A stretch of 64,000 nt of DNA from Maribacter vaceletii (GTDB taxonomy: Bacteria > Bacteroidota > Bacteroidia > Flavobacteriales > Flavobacteriaceae): assembly GCF_003634105.1 (NCBI RefSeq), contig NZ_RBIQ01000012.1, positions 92,671 to 156,670 on the forward strand, written 5' to 3'. Shown here piece by piece: positions 46,950 through 56,508 of the stretch; positions within the stretch are counted from its first letter, which is position 1, and each line of letters begins with the position of its first letter. A program made the position numbers and the translations under genes. Below the pieces are notes generated by a model. The model was not told the DNA's origin. It saw nothing but the letters and a program-made list of their open reading frames with translations, and ran no database searches.

Positions 46950-48179
46950 TTAAGTTAATTTTATATTTTGAAGAATACTTAAATATTTTGAACTTGCATT
47001 TTGTAAAGAAAACAACTCAGCTAACTTTATGGCATTTTCTTTTTGATGGTGTTGGTATTCTTTATTATTAGTAAATGCAATAAATTTATCAATATTAGTA
47101 TCATTAATGTCCTCTAAATTATATGGAAGAATATAACCCGATTCTTTTTTTGTTAAAACTTCTTCTTGCCATCCTTTATGGTTTATTAGTACAGGTCTTC
47201 CAGCAGCTAAACTATCAAAAAATTTATTTGCAGAATTGGCCCAAAGTTCTTTTATAGGTATAACAAATGAACTACCCATTTGGCATTCATAGTACCATTG
47301 AGGAAGAGAACTTTTAGGAACTGATTTTAAAATAAAGACATTTTTGTTTAAAACGTTTTTTTCGGTGGCTTTTTTAATTAGAGCTTCTTTTTCAGAGCCT
47401 CTACCTAATAATATAAATACGATGGAAGGGTCTTTTTGAATTATTTTTTCTGCAATATTGATTACATAACTTAATCCATTTACCTTACCAAAGGTTCCTG
47501 CATATAATATAGAAAAACGAGGTACAAAGCCTATGTTTTCTTTAATTACAGAAATATCTGTATGGTATCCTTCTTTAAATCGTGTAAGTTCTGATATATT
47601 CTCAATTGTTATTATAGGACATCTTAAATGAGGGAACCTGGTTGTTATGGAATTTTTCATGTCTATAGATAAAGGGACTATAGCGCTAGCATTATTGTAA
47701 ATTTTTGCTTCAAGTAGGTATAAAAAATGTTGTGCTATTTTGTTCTTTATTGCTCCAATAGCTATTACAGCTTCGGGCCATACATCTCTTACTTCAAATA
47801 TATATGGAGTCTTATGAATCCATTTTTTTATAAGTGCTGGTATTCCAATGGTTAATGGAGTTGATGTAGAGATAACTATATCTCCCTTTAATTTTAGAAT
47901 TTTAAAACTTGCACTCCATAAGAACTGTAAAAAAACAATAATTCTTTTTATGTAAGGTGCAGCATTATCTGCGCTGGGAGTATTTAGAACATGAAAAGTT
48001 ATGTTTTCAATCTCAAGAAAAGTCCATTTTTTTTCAAAAGTCTCTTTAAAACCAATAGAGGAAGTAATAAATTCAACTTCATGACCTTGTTCTATATATT
48101 TTTTAGCCAAATCATACGATCTAGTTCCTCCTGATACTTTAGGAGTAGAGAAATATTGATGTAAGTAAATAATTTTCAA
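46950..48179 (-). CDS. Glycosyltransferase family 4, WbuB-like, set 2 (b)
   Basis: 409 aa, longer than its neighbours, as usual for WbuB/WcaI-type enzymes. Features are YLHQYFSTPKVSGGTRSYDL at the start, STSTPLTIGIPALIKKWIHK, YIFEVRDVWPEAVIAIGAI and, in the donor half, VNGLSYVINIAEKI and WANSANKFFDSLAAGRPVLI. The start is TTG at 48179; it gives the family's MKIIYLHQ and no ATG fits. Such enzymes often add N-acetylfucosamine-type sugars, but that is not testable here. Confidence 0.92.
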   Translation of the reverse strand: MKIIYLHQYFSTPKVSGGTRSYDLAKKYIEQGHEVEFITSSIGFKETFEKKWTFLEIENITFHVLNTPSADNAAPYIKRIIVFLQFLWSASFKILKLKGDIVISTSTPLTIGIPALIKKWIHKTPYIFEVRDVWPEAVIAIGAIKNKIAQHFLYLLEAKIYNNASAIVPLSIDMKNSITTRFPHLRCPIITIENISELTRFKEGYHTDISVIKENIGFVPRFSILYAGTFGKVNGLSYVINIAEKIIQKDPSIVFILLGRGSEKEALIKKATEKNVLNKNVFILKSVPKSSLPQWYYECQMGSSFVIPIKELWANSANKFFDSLAAGRPVLINHKGWQEEVLTKKESGYILPYNLEDINDTNIDKFIAFTNNKEYQHHQKENAIKLAELFSLQNASSKYLSILQNIKLT

Positions 48180-48225
48180 ACGATTATTTTAATGTTGTAA
48201 ACAACGGTTAATAAAATAGTAATTG

Positions 48226-49362
48226 TTATTTTTTGATATTCAATTGTATACATTCTAAGTATATATTTTTATATCTTCTGGCAATTTTATCCCAGTTAAA
48301 TGTATTGAAATCTATTGTGCTTATGTTGTATTTTTGGTAGTTGTTAATTATATTTTTTAAGGACTCTTTAATGTCCGAAACACTATTACCGTTACATTTT
48401 TCTCCAATTAAAGTATTAAAGACGCCATCTATTCCTTGTCCTATATTATATAAGACAGGCAGCCCTTGCGAAAGAGCTTCTATATAAACTAAGCCAAAAG
48501 TTTCAGAAGTAGAAGGCATCGCAAAAATATGATTTTCTCTATACAATTGTAATAACTTGCTTTTTTCTTTAATTGGCCCAATAAAATTTATCCAGTTATT
48601 ATTTTCTTTTGCTAGAAGTTTTACTTTATTTTCATCCTCTCCTTGGTTTCCTATTATATTTAATTCACATTTTACGCCTTCTTTTTTAAGCATAAGCATT
48701 GCATTTATTAAATTAGGTATATTTTTGGTTGGTAAAAATCTGCCTACATAAGTAACTTTAAAAGGTTTTTCTTTTTTTATAGTTGTTTGGTTTTTAATCC
48801 AAAAATTATCAATACCATTGTATATTATAATTGACTTTTTTTCAATTGAATTTTTCTTATGTTTTATTAAATAATGATTAAGAAAGTTGTCTTGAATTGA
48901 ATTACTCATGAAAACAATTTTAGATGCTTTTTCAAGAATTTCTCTTACAATAAAGACTAAATCAGGTCTTAGTCTTAGGAATACACTTAAATCTGTTCCT
49001 CTTACAGCAACTATAAAGGGCTTATTATATTTGTTATGAATTTTTAAGGCTACAGCACCATCACTAAATAAGGTTGTAGCATGAACTAGGTCTATATTGT
49101 TTAGATTAATCTTATTATTTAAATCATTAAACAAAAAAATAATTTTTTTTCTAAAAAAATAACGATGCATTTTTTTTAGAGGCGTAGAATTTATGGTTTT
49201 GGCTTGCTTTTCAATATAATCTATTGTATTACTTTTGGTGTCGCTATTTTTCCTTATTGGATTGTAAACAGTTTGAGTAATGTTAAGTTTATCAAGTTTA
49301 ACATATAGATTACGATGTACTTTACTATATGAAAAATCATTGCAGATATGTAGACAATTCAT
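48226..49362 (-). CDS. Glycosyltransferase family 4, set 2 (c)
   Basis: 378 aa GT-B. NLYVKLDKLNITQTVYNPIR near the start, AVRGTDLSVFLRLRPDL in the acceptor half, FKVTYVGRFLPTKNIPNLIN at the donor domain and ETFGLVYIEALSQGLPVLY with both glutamates of E-x7-E. The N-terminus lacks the usual glycine-rich loop next to residue 15, a variation seen in some polysaccharide GT4s. Confidence 0.92.
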   Translation of the reverse strand: MNCLHICNDFSYSKVHRNLYVKLDKLNITQTVYNPIRKNSDTKSNTIDYIEKQAKTINSTPLKKMHRYFFRKKIIFLFNDLNNKINLNNIDLVHATTLFSDGAVALKIHNKYNKPFIVAVRGTDLSVFLRLRPDLVFIVREILEKASKIVFMSNSIQDNFLNHYLIKHKKNSIEKKSIIIYNGIDNFWIKNQTTIKKEKPFKVTYVGRFLPTKNIPNLINAMLMLKKEGVKCELNIIGNQGEDENKVKLLAKENNNWINFIGPIKEKSKLLQLYRENHIFAMPSTSETFGLVYIEALSQGLPVLYNIGQGIDGVFNTLIGEKCNGNSVSDIKESLKNIINNYQKYNISTIDFNTFNWDKIARRYKNIYLECIQLNIKK

Positions 49363-49398
49363 TTGTTAAATAGAGGTTATATAGGCTATCTTTGATAA

Positions 49399-50493
49399 TC
49401 AGTTTAAAGAATTGAACAACGATACCCATTGTTGAATTATTGTTTGAATACTAAAATTGTTTATTTTATTTTTTGCTTCATTTGAAAATGAAATTCTTTT
49501 ATCTATGTCTTTCAACATGATGTTAATTTTAATAGACATTGCATCTATGTCATTGTGAGGTATTAAGTAGCCATTTTGACTGTCGGTAATAATCTCATTC
49601 GGTCCAGTAGGGATGTCAAAACTAATTAAAGGAAGATTACAAGCTAAGCCCTCAATTAAACTCATGGGAAAACCTTCAAAGTTAGATGTCATAACCATTA
49701 ATGAGTAATCATTATACAAATCATATAAGTGGTTCGTTTGGCCCATAAGAACTAATCTTCCTTCTAAATTGTTAGTTTTGATTTTTTTTAATATTTCCTC
49801 TTCTTGGTAGCCAGAGCCATAAATATGCCAATAAAGGTTGTTGTTTTTACTCAATACTTTTTTTGCAACATCGACTAAAGTTAAAAAGTTTTTTTGTGAT
49901 GAAAGTCTTCCAACACTAATAATCTTATTTGTATTGGGTTTGTAGGTTCTATTCTTGCTCATTAAACTGATATCTATAGGGTTATATATCTGAGTAACCT
50001 TTTTTGCAAATGTCTTGTTTTTATAATTTAGTTCATCTGTTTTTGTTAAGCTAACAATTACGTTTGTAAAAAGAGAAGTGAAATATTCATTAAAAACTTT
50101 AAATTTACTGTGTGTTTTACCCTTAAAGCTAGAATGTGACCAGTAAACTAATTTCACATGGTTGAGTCGTGTAGCTAAAACTCCTAACGGACCTACTTCT
50201 TGCCCGCAACTAACAACAATATTTATATTATTTGTATGAATAATATTTCTAAGTTTTTTGTTAGCTTTTATTATTCCATACTTCATTTTAATACGGGAAT
50301 CAAGTAGGTGATGAAAATGTATATTCTGATTCCATTTGTAGCCATTATCTTCTTTTTTTTGATAACTAGCTATATGAATATTAAAGTCCTTTTCATTGAG
50401 GAGTTGATCTGTTATAATTGATGTAACTCTTGCGATACCGCCTCTTTCTGTAATTCTGGATAATAGGAAAAGGATATTTATTTTTTTTTCCAT
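49399..50493 (-). CDS. Glycosyltransferase family 4, set 2 (d)
   Basis: 364 aa GT-B. LFLLSRITERGGIARVTSII at the start, KLVYWSHSSFKGKTHSKF, then KIISVGRLSSQKNFLTLVDV and E-x7-E in EGFPMSLIEGLACNLPLIS. Its first 16 nt overlap the end of the flippase gene, so the two are translationally linked. Confidence 0.93.
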   Translation of the reverse strand: MEKKINILFLLSRITERGGIARVTSIITDQLLNEKDFNIHIASYQKKEDNGYKWNQNIHFHHLLDSRIKMKYGIIKANKKLRNIIHTNNINIVVSCGQEVGPLGVLATRLNHVKLVYWSHSSFKGKTHSKFKVFNEYFTSLFTNVIVSLTKTDELNYKNKTFAKKVTQIYNPIDISLMSKNRTYKPNTNKIISVGRLSSQKNFLTLVDVAKKVLSKNNNLYWHIYGSGYQEEEILKKIKTNNLEGRLVLMGQTNHLYDLYNDYSLMVMTSNFEGFPMSLIEGLACNLPLISFDIPTGPNEIITDSQNGYLIPHNDIDAMSIKINIMLKDIDKRISFSNEAKNKINNFSIQTIIQQWVSLFNSLN

Positions 50494-51941
50494 ATATTCT
50501 TTGTGCTTTTTAAGAATAGGTTAATTGCTTTCTTTTTTACTTCAATATATTCATTTAACTGAAGAACTTCATTGACTATTAAAAAAGTTGCTATACCAAT
50601 GATTATTTGCGCTACTAGCATGGCTATGTAATGGATATTTAATAGGGTAATACAGTACATGCTTATAAATACTAAAACAGCAATTGTTAAGAATGGTAGT
50701 ATATCCTTTAATTGGTGTATTATAGTATATTTAATTATTTTCTTTGTGTAGTAACTGTTTATAAAATACTCTACAAATGAAAAAACAATAAGGGCATAAA
50801 TCATAGCTTCAATTCCTAATAAAACAGATCCGAAAATTAAAGGCAGTAAAATTATTTTTTTAACTATTTCTAACTTTAGGTTTAAATTAGAATAACCTTT
50901 AATAAGCAGTAGGTTTAGATGTAATATTTGTAAAGGATATAACATGCCAGGTATACACAATAGTTGTAGATAATAAATAGAAGTATGCCATTTTTCACCA
51001 ATTAATAACAGTATAATTGGCTTTGCCATGGCTGAAATACTTAACATAATAGTGAAGTTAAGAAATAAGCTAAATCTAAGGAATTTAATAAATGTAGCTT
51101 TTAGTGGTTTTGGGTCATTCTGAAGTGATGAGAGTATAGGGAAGCTAATTCTACGGATAGCAGTTGATATATTTGAGGAAAACGGAGATTGGAAACCCTC
51201 TGCTCTGGTGTAATAACCAAGCGATTGGGTAGAGAAATATTTGCCTATTAATATATAATAAAAGTTACGGTAAACTGTATTTATTAAATTTGCAACTAGT
51301 AATTTGTATCCAAAATTAAAAAGTTCATTAAAACTTTTAGTAGAAAATTCTAAACGGGGTCTCCAAATTTTTTTTAGCCATAGTAGTATGCTATTTATTA
51401 AAGGTCTTAATATGGCTAAAACTACTAAGCTCCATATACCATAATCCAAGTAAGCCATAATAAAGGCAGAAACTCCACTTGTAATAGAAGCTATTATAGA
51501 TATTATTGCTTGCGTTTTAAAATCTAATTTTTTTGTCAATATTGTTCTTTGTACAATGGAACATGCATTAATAATTAGCAATAATCCAGCGTATTTTAAA
51601 ATCTTTGACAGTAATGGAGCTTTAAAAAATATAGACAGTTCGGAAGAACTGTTAAAAAGGATTATATACAAGAGTATTCCAATTCCTAAATTAGTAAAGA
51701 ATACAGTGTTATAGTCTTTACTATTGCATTCTACTTTCCTTATGAGAGCACTTCCAAGCCCACCTTCTACAATGCTATTAGTTATTGCGATTACAGCGGT
51801 TATAAGACCTATAAGACCAATGTCTTCGGGTTCTAGAATTCGAGCAAGAAGTATACCGATAACAAAAAGAAAGCCCTGGCTAAATACGCCTTCAAAAGCC
51901 GTCCAACTAAACCCTTTAATTGCTTTGTTTTTTAATGTCAT
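50478..51941 (-). CDS. Lipopolysaccharide flippase (WzxC/PST-like, MOP superfamily), set 2
   Basis: 487 aa with about 14 hydrophobic segments. The beginning LKNKAIKGFSWTAFEGVFSQ and the motif LARILEPEDIGLIGLITAVI are typical of the WzxC/TuaB-type flippase branch, different from the shorter-loop flippase of set 1 (34802). It should export the units made by this set's glycosyltransferases. Confidence 0.93.
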   Translation of the reverse strand: MTLKNKAIKGFSWTAFEGVFSQGFLFVIGILLARILEPEDIGLIGLITAVIAITNSIVEGGLGSALIRKVECNSKDYNTVFFTNLGIGILLYIILFNSSSELSIFFKAPLLSKILKYAGLLLIINACSIVQRTILTKKLDFKTQAIISIIASITSGVSAFIMAYLDYGIWSLVVLAILRPLINSILLWLKKIWRPRLEFSTKSFNELFNFGYKLLVANLINTVYRNFYYILIGKYFSTQSLGYYTRAEGFQSPFSSNISTAIRRISFPILSSLQNDPKPLKATFIKFLRFSLFLNFTIMLSISAMAKPIILLLIGEKWHTSIYYLQLLCIPGMLYPLQILHLNLLLIKGYSNLNLKLEIVKKIILLPLIFGSVLLGIEAMIYALIVFSFVEYFINSYYTKKIIKYTIIHQLKDILPFLTIAVLVFISMYCITLLNIHYIAMLVAQIIIGIATFLIVNEVLQLNEYIEVKKKAINLFLKSTKNIWKKK

Positions 51942-51978
51942 AGGTTTTTTTGGTCTTTTTTGTGTTTTAAAAATAAAT

Positions 51979-53202
51979 TTATAACTCTCCCGTCTTAGAG
52001 GTTATTATAGATTTATTGACTTGATATTGAATACTAATAACCAAGAAAAAATAAAGCATTGAAAAAGCGTATTTGTAAAAAGGATAAAAGTTGTTGAAAA
52101 TGTAAAAAGTAATAAAAAAAAGAAAATTAAGTTTTATTACATTGTTTTTTGGATGCTTAACCAGTAGTAACCAAGATTGTCTAAGTGGGAATCCAAATAA
52201 TAATATTAAGAGTACTCCTCCAAAGATTCCTTGTTCAGCAATTATTTCGATATAAGAATTATGAGAGTACTGTCCAAATCTGGTATAATATGGAAGTTGA
52301 TCTAGACCTACACCAAATATCGGATGCTTAGAAAAAGCATCTATACTATCTATTATTAATAATTCTCTTGCGTCAACTCTTGTCGTTGTAGAATCTACTC
52401 TGTTTTTTATTCTTGAATTTTCATAAGTTTTTACAAACTGAATCGAAATAAAGATAAATACGACAGCTATTCCTAAATTCCTTGTTATCTTCTGTACTTT
52501 AGTGGGGTTCTGAGCTTTATTAATAAATAGCCAAAAACAAACATTTATTAAAATTATTAATAGTAAACCTGATCTAGATTGAGTTACAAAGGAGATTATT
52601 AAAAATAATATTGGTATTACAATTAATAATAATTGTACAAACCAGTTTTTATATTTTTGGTATAAATAGAATAAAGAAAAATTTGCTAAAAAGGAATAAT
52701 AGGAGTAAGCATTGGCATTTAATAGAAAGCGATCTCTATAGTCTACCTTGGAAGCAAAATTTGTAAAGCCAAAATTCCCATTTAAATACATTATAACGAT
52801 TAAAGAAATAGTAGCAAGTAAATAACCAAGATGAAAATAAGTGGTATAATCTTGTCTATTGTTAAGGGCGATAGGTACAAATGAGATTAAAACAGCACCT
52901 AGTAACCTATTAAGTCCCGAAGTGAAATCGGAATAGCTAATGTAATAAAAAGCAGTAGAGACACTTATTATTAAAATCAGTAGTATTAATAGGAACTCCC
53001 GTTTATTCTCCGTTATTGTTTTTAAATCATGCTTTAAAGCTATAATAAAAAGTAAAGGAATAAGACAAAGAGTAGTTAATTTATGAAGACCTAGATATGG
53101 ACCAAACGACAAGAGAAAAATAATTGTAGTTATAATTAAAAGACCTATAGGAAAACTTTGTCTTGATATTTTTTGCCGAACTACATGCTTATTATAACTC
53201 AT
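51979..53202 (-). CDS. O-antigen ligase/polymerase family protein (Wzy-like), set 2
   Basis: 407 aa with about 11 hydrophobic helices and one large outside loop with SFSKHPIFGVGLDQLPYY-like sequence (here DAFSKHPIFGVGLDQLPYYT) and YSHNSYIEIIAEQGIFGGVL, the Wzy_C-type signature. The first gene of the leftward set 53202 to 44057. Start ATG 53202; I found no clean promoter box upstream. Confidence 0.9.
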   Translation of the reverse strand: MSYNKHVVRQKISRQSFPIGLLIITTIIFLLSFGPYLGLHKLTTLCLIPLLFIIALKHDLKTITENKREFLLILLILIISVSTAFYYISYSDFTSGLNRLLGAVLISFVPIALNNRQDYTTYFHLGYLLATISLIVIMYLNGNFGFTNFASKVDYRDRFLLNANAYSYYSFLANFSLFYLYQKYKNWFVQLLLIVIPILFLIISFVTQSRSGLLLIILINVCFWLFINKAQNPTKVQKITRNLGIAVVFIFISIQFVKTYENSRIKNRVDSTTTRVDARELLIIDSIDAFSKHPIFGVGLDQLPYYTRFGQYSHNSYIEIIAEQGIFGGVLLILLFGFPLRQSWLLLVKHPKNNVIKLNFLFFITFYIFNNFYPFYKYAFSMLYFFLVISIQYQVNKSIITSKTGEL

Positions 53203-53413
53203 ACTTTAAATAAAACTCTTAACTTAAATAATAAAATATAAACTATTTACACGAAATACAAAGATTAAAAAAAAAAGTTTAATTGTAGAATTTTCACATT
53301 TAAAATAGATTAAATGCTTAAAATTTAGGTGCAATTATTAATCCGTTTTGTAATTAGTAAATTTAGATATGTTTTTAAGCGATTTAAAATTGTTTGGTAT
53401 TTATAATCAAAAA

Positions 53414-53447
53414 AAATCTCAGTTTTGTTTTTACAAAACCGAGATTT
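53414..53447 (-). terminator. Terminator after lipoprotein B
   Basis: AAATCTCAGTTTTGT (53414-53428) and ACAAAACCGAGATTT (53433-53447) pair with one A-C mismatch around TTTT. Read leftward it ends in a T6 run, 36 nt beyond the stop of the lipoprotein gene. Confidence 0.7.
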
Positions 53448-53482
53448 AAAACTTAAATCATTTACTGAAGCAGTATTATAGA

Positions 53483-54991
53483 CTATTGTTCTGGAAAAAC
53501 AGGTTTTCCATCTAATAAAATTTTAGCATTTAAAGCGCCTATACCTAAAATTTGGGGCCCATAATACTTCATGTTTTGTCCTTGGGCGTAGTTGTTTTTA
53601 ATTCTGCTTTGTATTGCTCCTGAGTATCTGCCTAAATGAAGCCACTCATGAAGTCTACCAGCAAGTTCATATCCTCCAGATCCATCTACTATTTTTCTAA
53701 ACTGATGGTTGTCGCTATCTTTCCAAATTACATTTTCTAAAGTAGAAATAAAAGCATTTATATCGTTAATATCCCAATACATATTGTTTTCATATGCTTG
53801 TATGTAAAAACTTATTTCAGCACCTGCATGAGAGGTGTCTTGTGTATAGCCTCCATTCCATGGGGCGCTCCAAGTGTAAGCTGAAGTAACATTTGGGTTT
53901 GTTTTTAACTGATTCCTTAAGTTTGATTGTCTTCCAGGAATTGTTCCAAAAGATATGTTATCAAAAACATCTTTGTATTTTGATTTTCCTGTTATAAGGT
54001 ACAATTCCATTCCTATTCTTGCCCAATGCGAAGCCATATGCGTATTAACTCTATAAAAGCTGCCAGTCCCAATTGTTTCATATCTTTCCCAGATGTTTTT
54101 TTCAGAGAAATTTAACAGCTTTTCATAAGCAATTTGGTATTCAGAATTTGTTCTTAGATTAGGTGATTGATGCATTATTCTTGTTAGAGTGGATACAAAT
54201 CTCCAATAAAAACTATCCCAAAGGGCATATTGATTTCCATCGGAAGAAGGCCAGCCATAATATCCATTACCTACAGATACTGCATCGTCTATTGTAGAAT
54301 TTATAATATCTAAGGCTTGATCTAAATATGCATTATCACCCGTAGCTTGCCAAATACTAATTAGTGCATCAATGTAATAAGCCAAATAGTAATACTCCTG
54401 GTTTTTGTTTGAGCTTTTTGTAAGTTGATCTATTTGGTTTTTAAATTCGGGCCAATTAGAATCAAACCTTTCTTTCCAATAGGCAACTTTTTCTGTTATT
54501 ACTGGTGGGTCTTGCGATATAGTTATAGTAACTGTCGCTTCTTCAGTTACAACTTCATTGTTTACGATTTCTTCCGTGGTATATGTGAAACTTTCCTCTT
54601 CAGTTTCTGTTTCTGTTTCTATTTCTGTTTCTGTTTCTGTTTCTGTTTCTGTTTCTGTTTCTGTTTCTGTTTCTGTTTCTGTTTCTGTTTCTGAATTAGG
54701 GATATAAGTTATGGTTTTATTTTCATTAATTACTACTATTCCATTAATTGGGTTAGAAGTCTTTATTATTTTAACACTGTCTTGTTCTGTGAAACTATCA
54801 TTGGATAGAACATCTAGAATAATACTTTCTTTACCATTGATTGTGTAATAATCATCAATAACAAAATTTTTAACAGTTTCAGATTGTTCTGCTATTACAT
54901 ATTCTGAAAGTAAATCGGAATCTTTACTGCAAGATATTAATGCAAAAAATATGAAAATAAATAATATACGTAGAATAATAAGTTGTTTCAT
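53483..54991 (-). CDS. Surface lipoprotein with cadherin/Ig-like module, Glu-Thr repeat linker and predicted alpha/alpha-toroid domain (paralogue B)
   Basis: 502 aa from ATG 54991; a longer frame from 55090 lacks a signal. The lipoprotein signal ends FFALISCSKD (Cys21). The Ig-like module (about 42-160: IILDVLSNDSF, SNPINGIVVINENKTITYI, EEATVTITIS) is interrupted at about 101-132 by an uninterrupted (Glu-Thr)n stretch from a hexanucleotide repeat. The C-terminal 330 aa are helical with YYYLAYYIDALISIWQATGD, TGSFYRVNTHMASHWARIG and DTSHAGAEISFYIQAYENN, resembling polysaccharide-lyase-type toroids. It parallels lipoprotein A (39599). A cell-surface role in cutting or holding the polymer is an inference. 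Confidence 0.82.
   Translation of the reverse strand: MKQLIILRILFIFIFFALISCSKDSDLLSEYVIAEQSETVKNFVIDDYYTINGKESIILDVLSNDSFTEQDSVKIIKTSNPINGIVVINENKTITYIPNSETETETETETETETETETETETEIETETETEEESFTYTTEEIVNNEVVTEEATVTITISQDPPVITEKVAYWKERFDSNWPEFKNQIDQLTKSSNKNQEYYYLAYYIDALISIWQATGDNAYLDQALDIINSTIDDAVSVGNGYYGWPSSDGNQYALWDSFYWRFVSTLTRIMHQSPNLRTNSEYQIAYEKLLNFSEKNIWERYETIGTGSFYRVNTHMASHWARIGMELYLITGKSKYKDVFDNISFGTIPGRQSNLRNQLKTNPNVTSAYTWSAPWNGGYTQDTSHAGAEISFYIQAYENNMYWDINDINAFISTLENVIWKDSDNHQFRKIVDGSGGYELAGRLHEWLHLGRYSGAIQSRIKNNYAQGQNMKYYGPQILGIGALNAKILLDGKPVFPEQ
54601..54693. repeat. Hexanucleotide tandem repeat (CTGTTT)n inside lipoprotein B
   Basis: CTGTTT repeated 13 times with one CTATTT variant (54619), flanked by partial units. 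The unit length is a multiple of three, so gain or loss changes linker length (Glu-Thr pairs) without shifting the frame. Confidence 0.9.
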
Positions 54992-55473
54992 AATTTGTAG
55001 GTCTGTTAATGGTGTTCGACTTGGGATTGTAAAAATATTTATTTTTTTAAAATTATCGGTAAAAACATTAGATTTTTCGACAAAATACACTGTTTGGTGT
55101 TTTTTTGTATAGTTTGTTTACGATGAGTTTTTTTTTTTAGACGTTTAAGAGGGTGTTTATTCGATGTAATGCATTTTTTTTAACAAATTTCACATTTTAT
55201 TATTTGTGATAGAGGTTTTAATTCGGTTGTCTATTACCTAAAAAGGTATCTTATTATATAGGGGGTGTTGTATGCGTGGAAAAAGGGAAAGTACTTAAAA
55301 GTAAATTCAGATATAAGAAGTAGAATAGGGAAAGTGTATTATATTATTTACTTAAAATTTATAGCTCATTCTGGAACTATAGTTTATTTATTTTATACGG
55401 TAGTATGAAAAAATAATTATGGAAATAAGGTATTGTTAGGTTTTTTGACTTTTTTGTTCCTTGATTTTTAAAA
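54992..55473. other. 482-bp gene-free region upstream of lipoprotein B
   Basis: No gene-like frame. It should contain the lipoprotein promoter: CAAAATAC at 55080-55087 is one base off the minus-strand -7 consensus. The sequence near 55260-55300 is unusually purine-rich (GGGGGTG, GGAAAAAGGGAAAG) for this window; no known structure recognised. Confidence 0.4.
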
Positions 55474-56508
55474 TTAAATTATATCATTATAAAATTCTTG
55501 ATACCAATTAATAAAGATTTTAATGCCGTTTTGTATAGATGTTTTAGGTTGGTAGTTGTAATCTCTTATTAAATCATCAACATTTGCCCATGTTTTTTTT
55601 ACATCTCCTTTTTGCATAGGCATCAAGTTTTTTGTAGCTTTTTTATTTAGGTTGGTTTCTATTTCAGTTATAAAATCTATTAGTTTTACAGTATTGTTAT
55701 TTCCAATATTATATATTTTATACAACTCATTTATAGTTTTTCTATCCTCAGTTTTTTTCTCGCAAATACGTGTAATTCCCTCCGTAATATCGTCTATATA
55801 TGTGAAATCTCGTTCTAAATCTCCATGATTAAAAACATTAATTGGTTTATTTTCTGATATAGCTTTAGTGAATAAAAATATTGCCATGTCGGGTCTACCC
55901 CAGGGACCATATACGGTAAAAAAACGAAGACCAGTAGTAGGTATATTAAATAAATGACTATAGGTATGTGCCATTAACTCATTACTTTTTTTTGTTGCAG
56001 CGTATAAACTTATTGGTTTGTCTACAGTGTCATCTGTTTCAAATGGAATTTTATCACTTAATCCATAAACACTAGAACTACTGGCATATACTAAATGTTT
56101 AGTATTAAAATTTCTACAACATTGTAATATGTTTAAAAAACCTACAATATTACTATCAACATATGTTTCAGGGTTTTCTATGCTATATCTAACTCCTGCT
56201 TGCGCAGCTAAATTGCAAACTACATCAAATTTTTCTTTTTTAAATAAAACGGGTAAAGCTTCTCGATTTTGGATGTCTAAACGAATAAACTTAAAAGAAT
56301 TTCGGTGTTTAGAGCTAATTACTAATTTGTTGAACGAAGAAGCAGTGTCTTTTGGGATCCCTAACTCATTTAATCGTGCAAATTTTAAATTTATGTCATA
56401 ATAATCGTTTATATTATCTAAGCCTATGACATAATGTCCTTTTTGAATTAATGATTGTGAAACATGAAAACCAATAAATCCAGCAGCTCCTGTTACTAAT
56501 ATTTTCAT
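55474..56508 (-). CDS. UDP-glucuronate 4-epimerase-like NAD-dependent epimerase
   Basis: 344 aa extended SDR: NAD site TGAAGFIGFHVSQ (6-18), LDNINDYYDINLKFARL (typical of UDP-glucuronate epimerases), Ser of YASSSSVYG, YAATKKSNE (YxxxK) and LRFFTVYGPWGRPDMA. The last segment and LDNINDYYD set it apart from GalE. It should convert UDP-GlcA to UDP-GalA, using the product of the neighbouring dehydrogenase (58302). Confidence 0.92.
   Translation of the reverse strand: MKILVTGAAGFIGFHVSQSLIQKGHYVIGLDNINDYYDINLKFARLNELGIPKDTASSFNKLVISSKHRNSFKFIRLDIQNREALPVLFKKEKFDVVCNLAAQAGVRYSIENPETYVDSNIVGFLNILQCCRNFNTKHLVYASSSSVYGLSDKIPFETDDTVDKPISLYAATKKSNELMAHTYSHLFNIPTTGLRFFTVYGPWGRPDMAIFLFTKAISENKPINVFNHGDLERDFTYIDDITEGITRICEKKTEDRKTINELYKIYNIGNNNTVKLIDFITEIETNLNKKATKNLMPMQKGDVKKTWANVDDLIRDYNYQPKTSIQNGIKIFINWYQEFYNDII

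Noticed and set aside
54425..54694. Plus-strand frame of 89 codons with a (Cys-Phe)n tail
   Set aside because: It is the complement of the Glu-Thr repeat in lipoprotein B; composition is an artefact of the hexanucleotide repeat and nothing gene-like precedes it.
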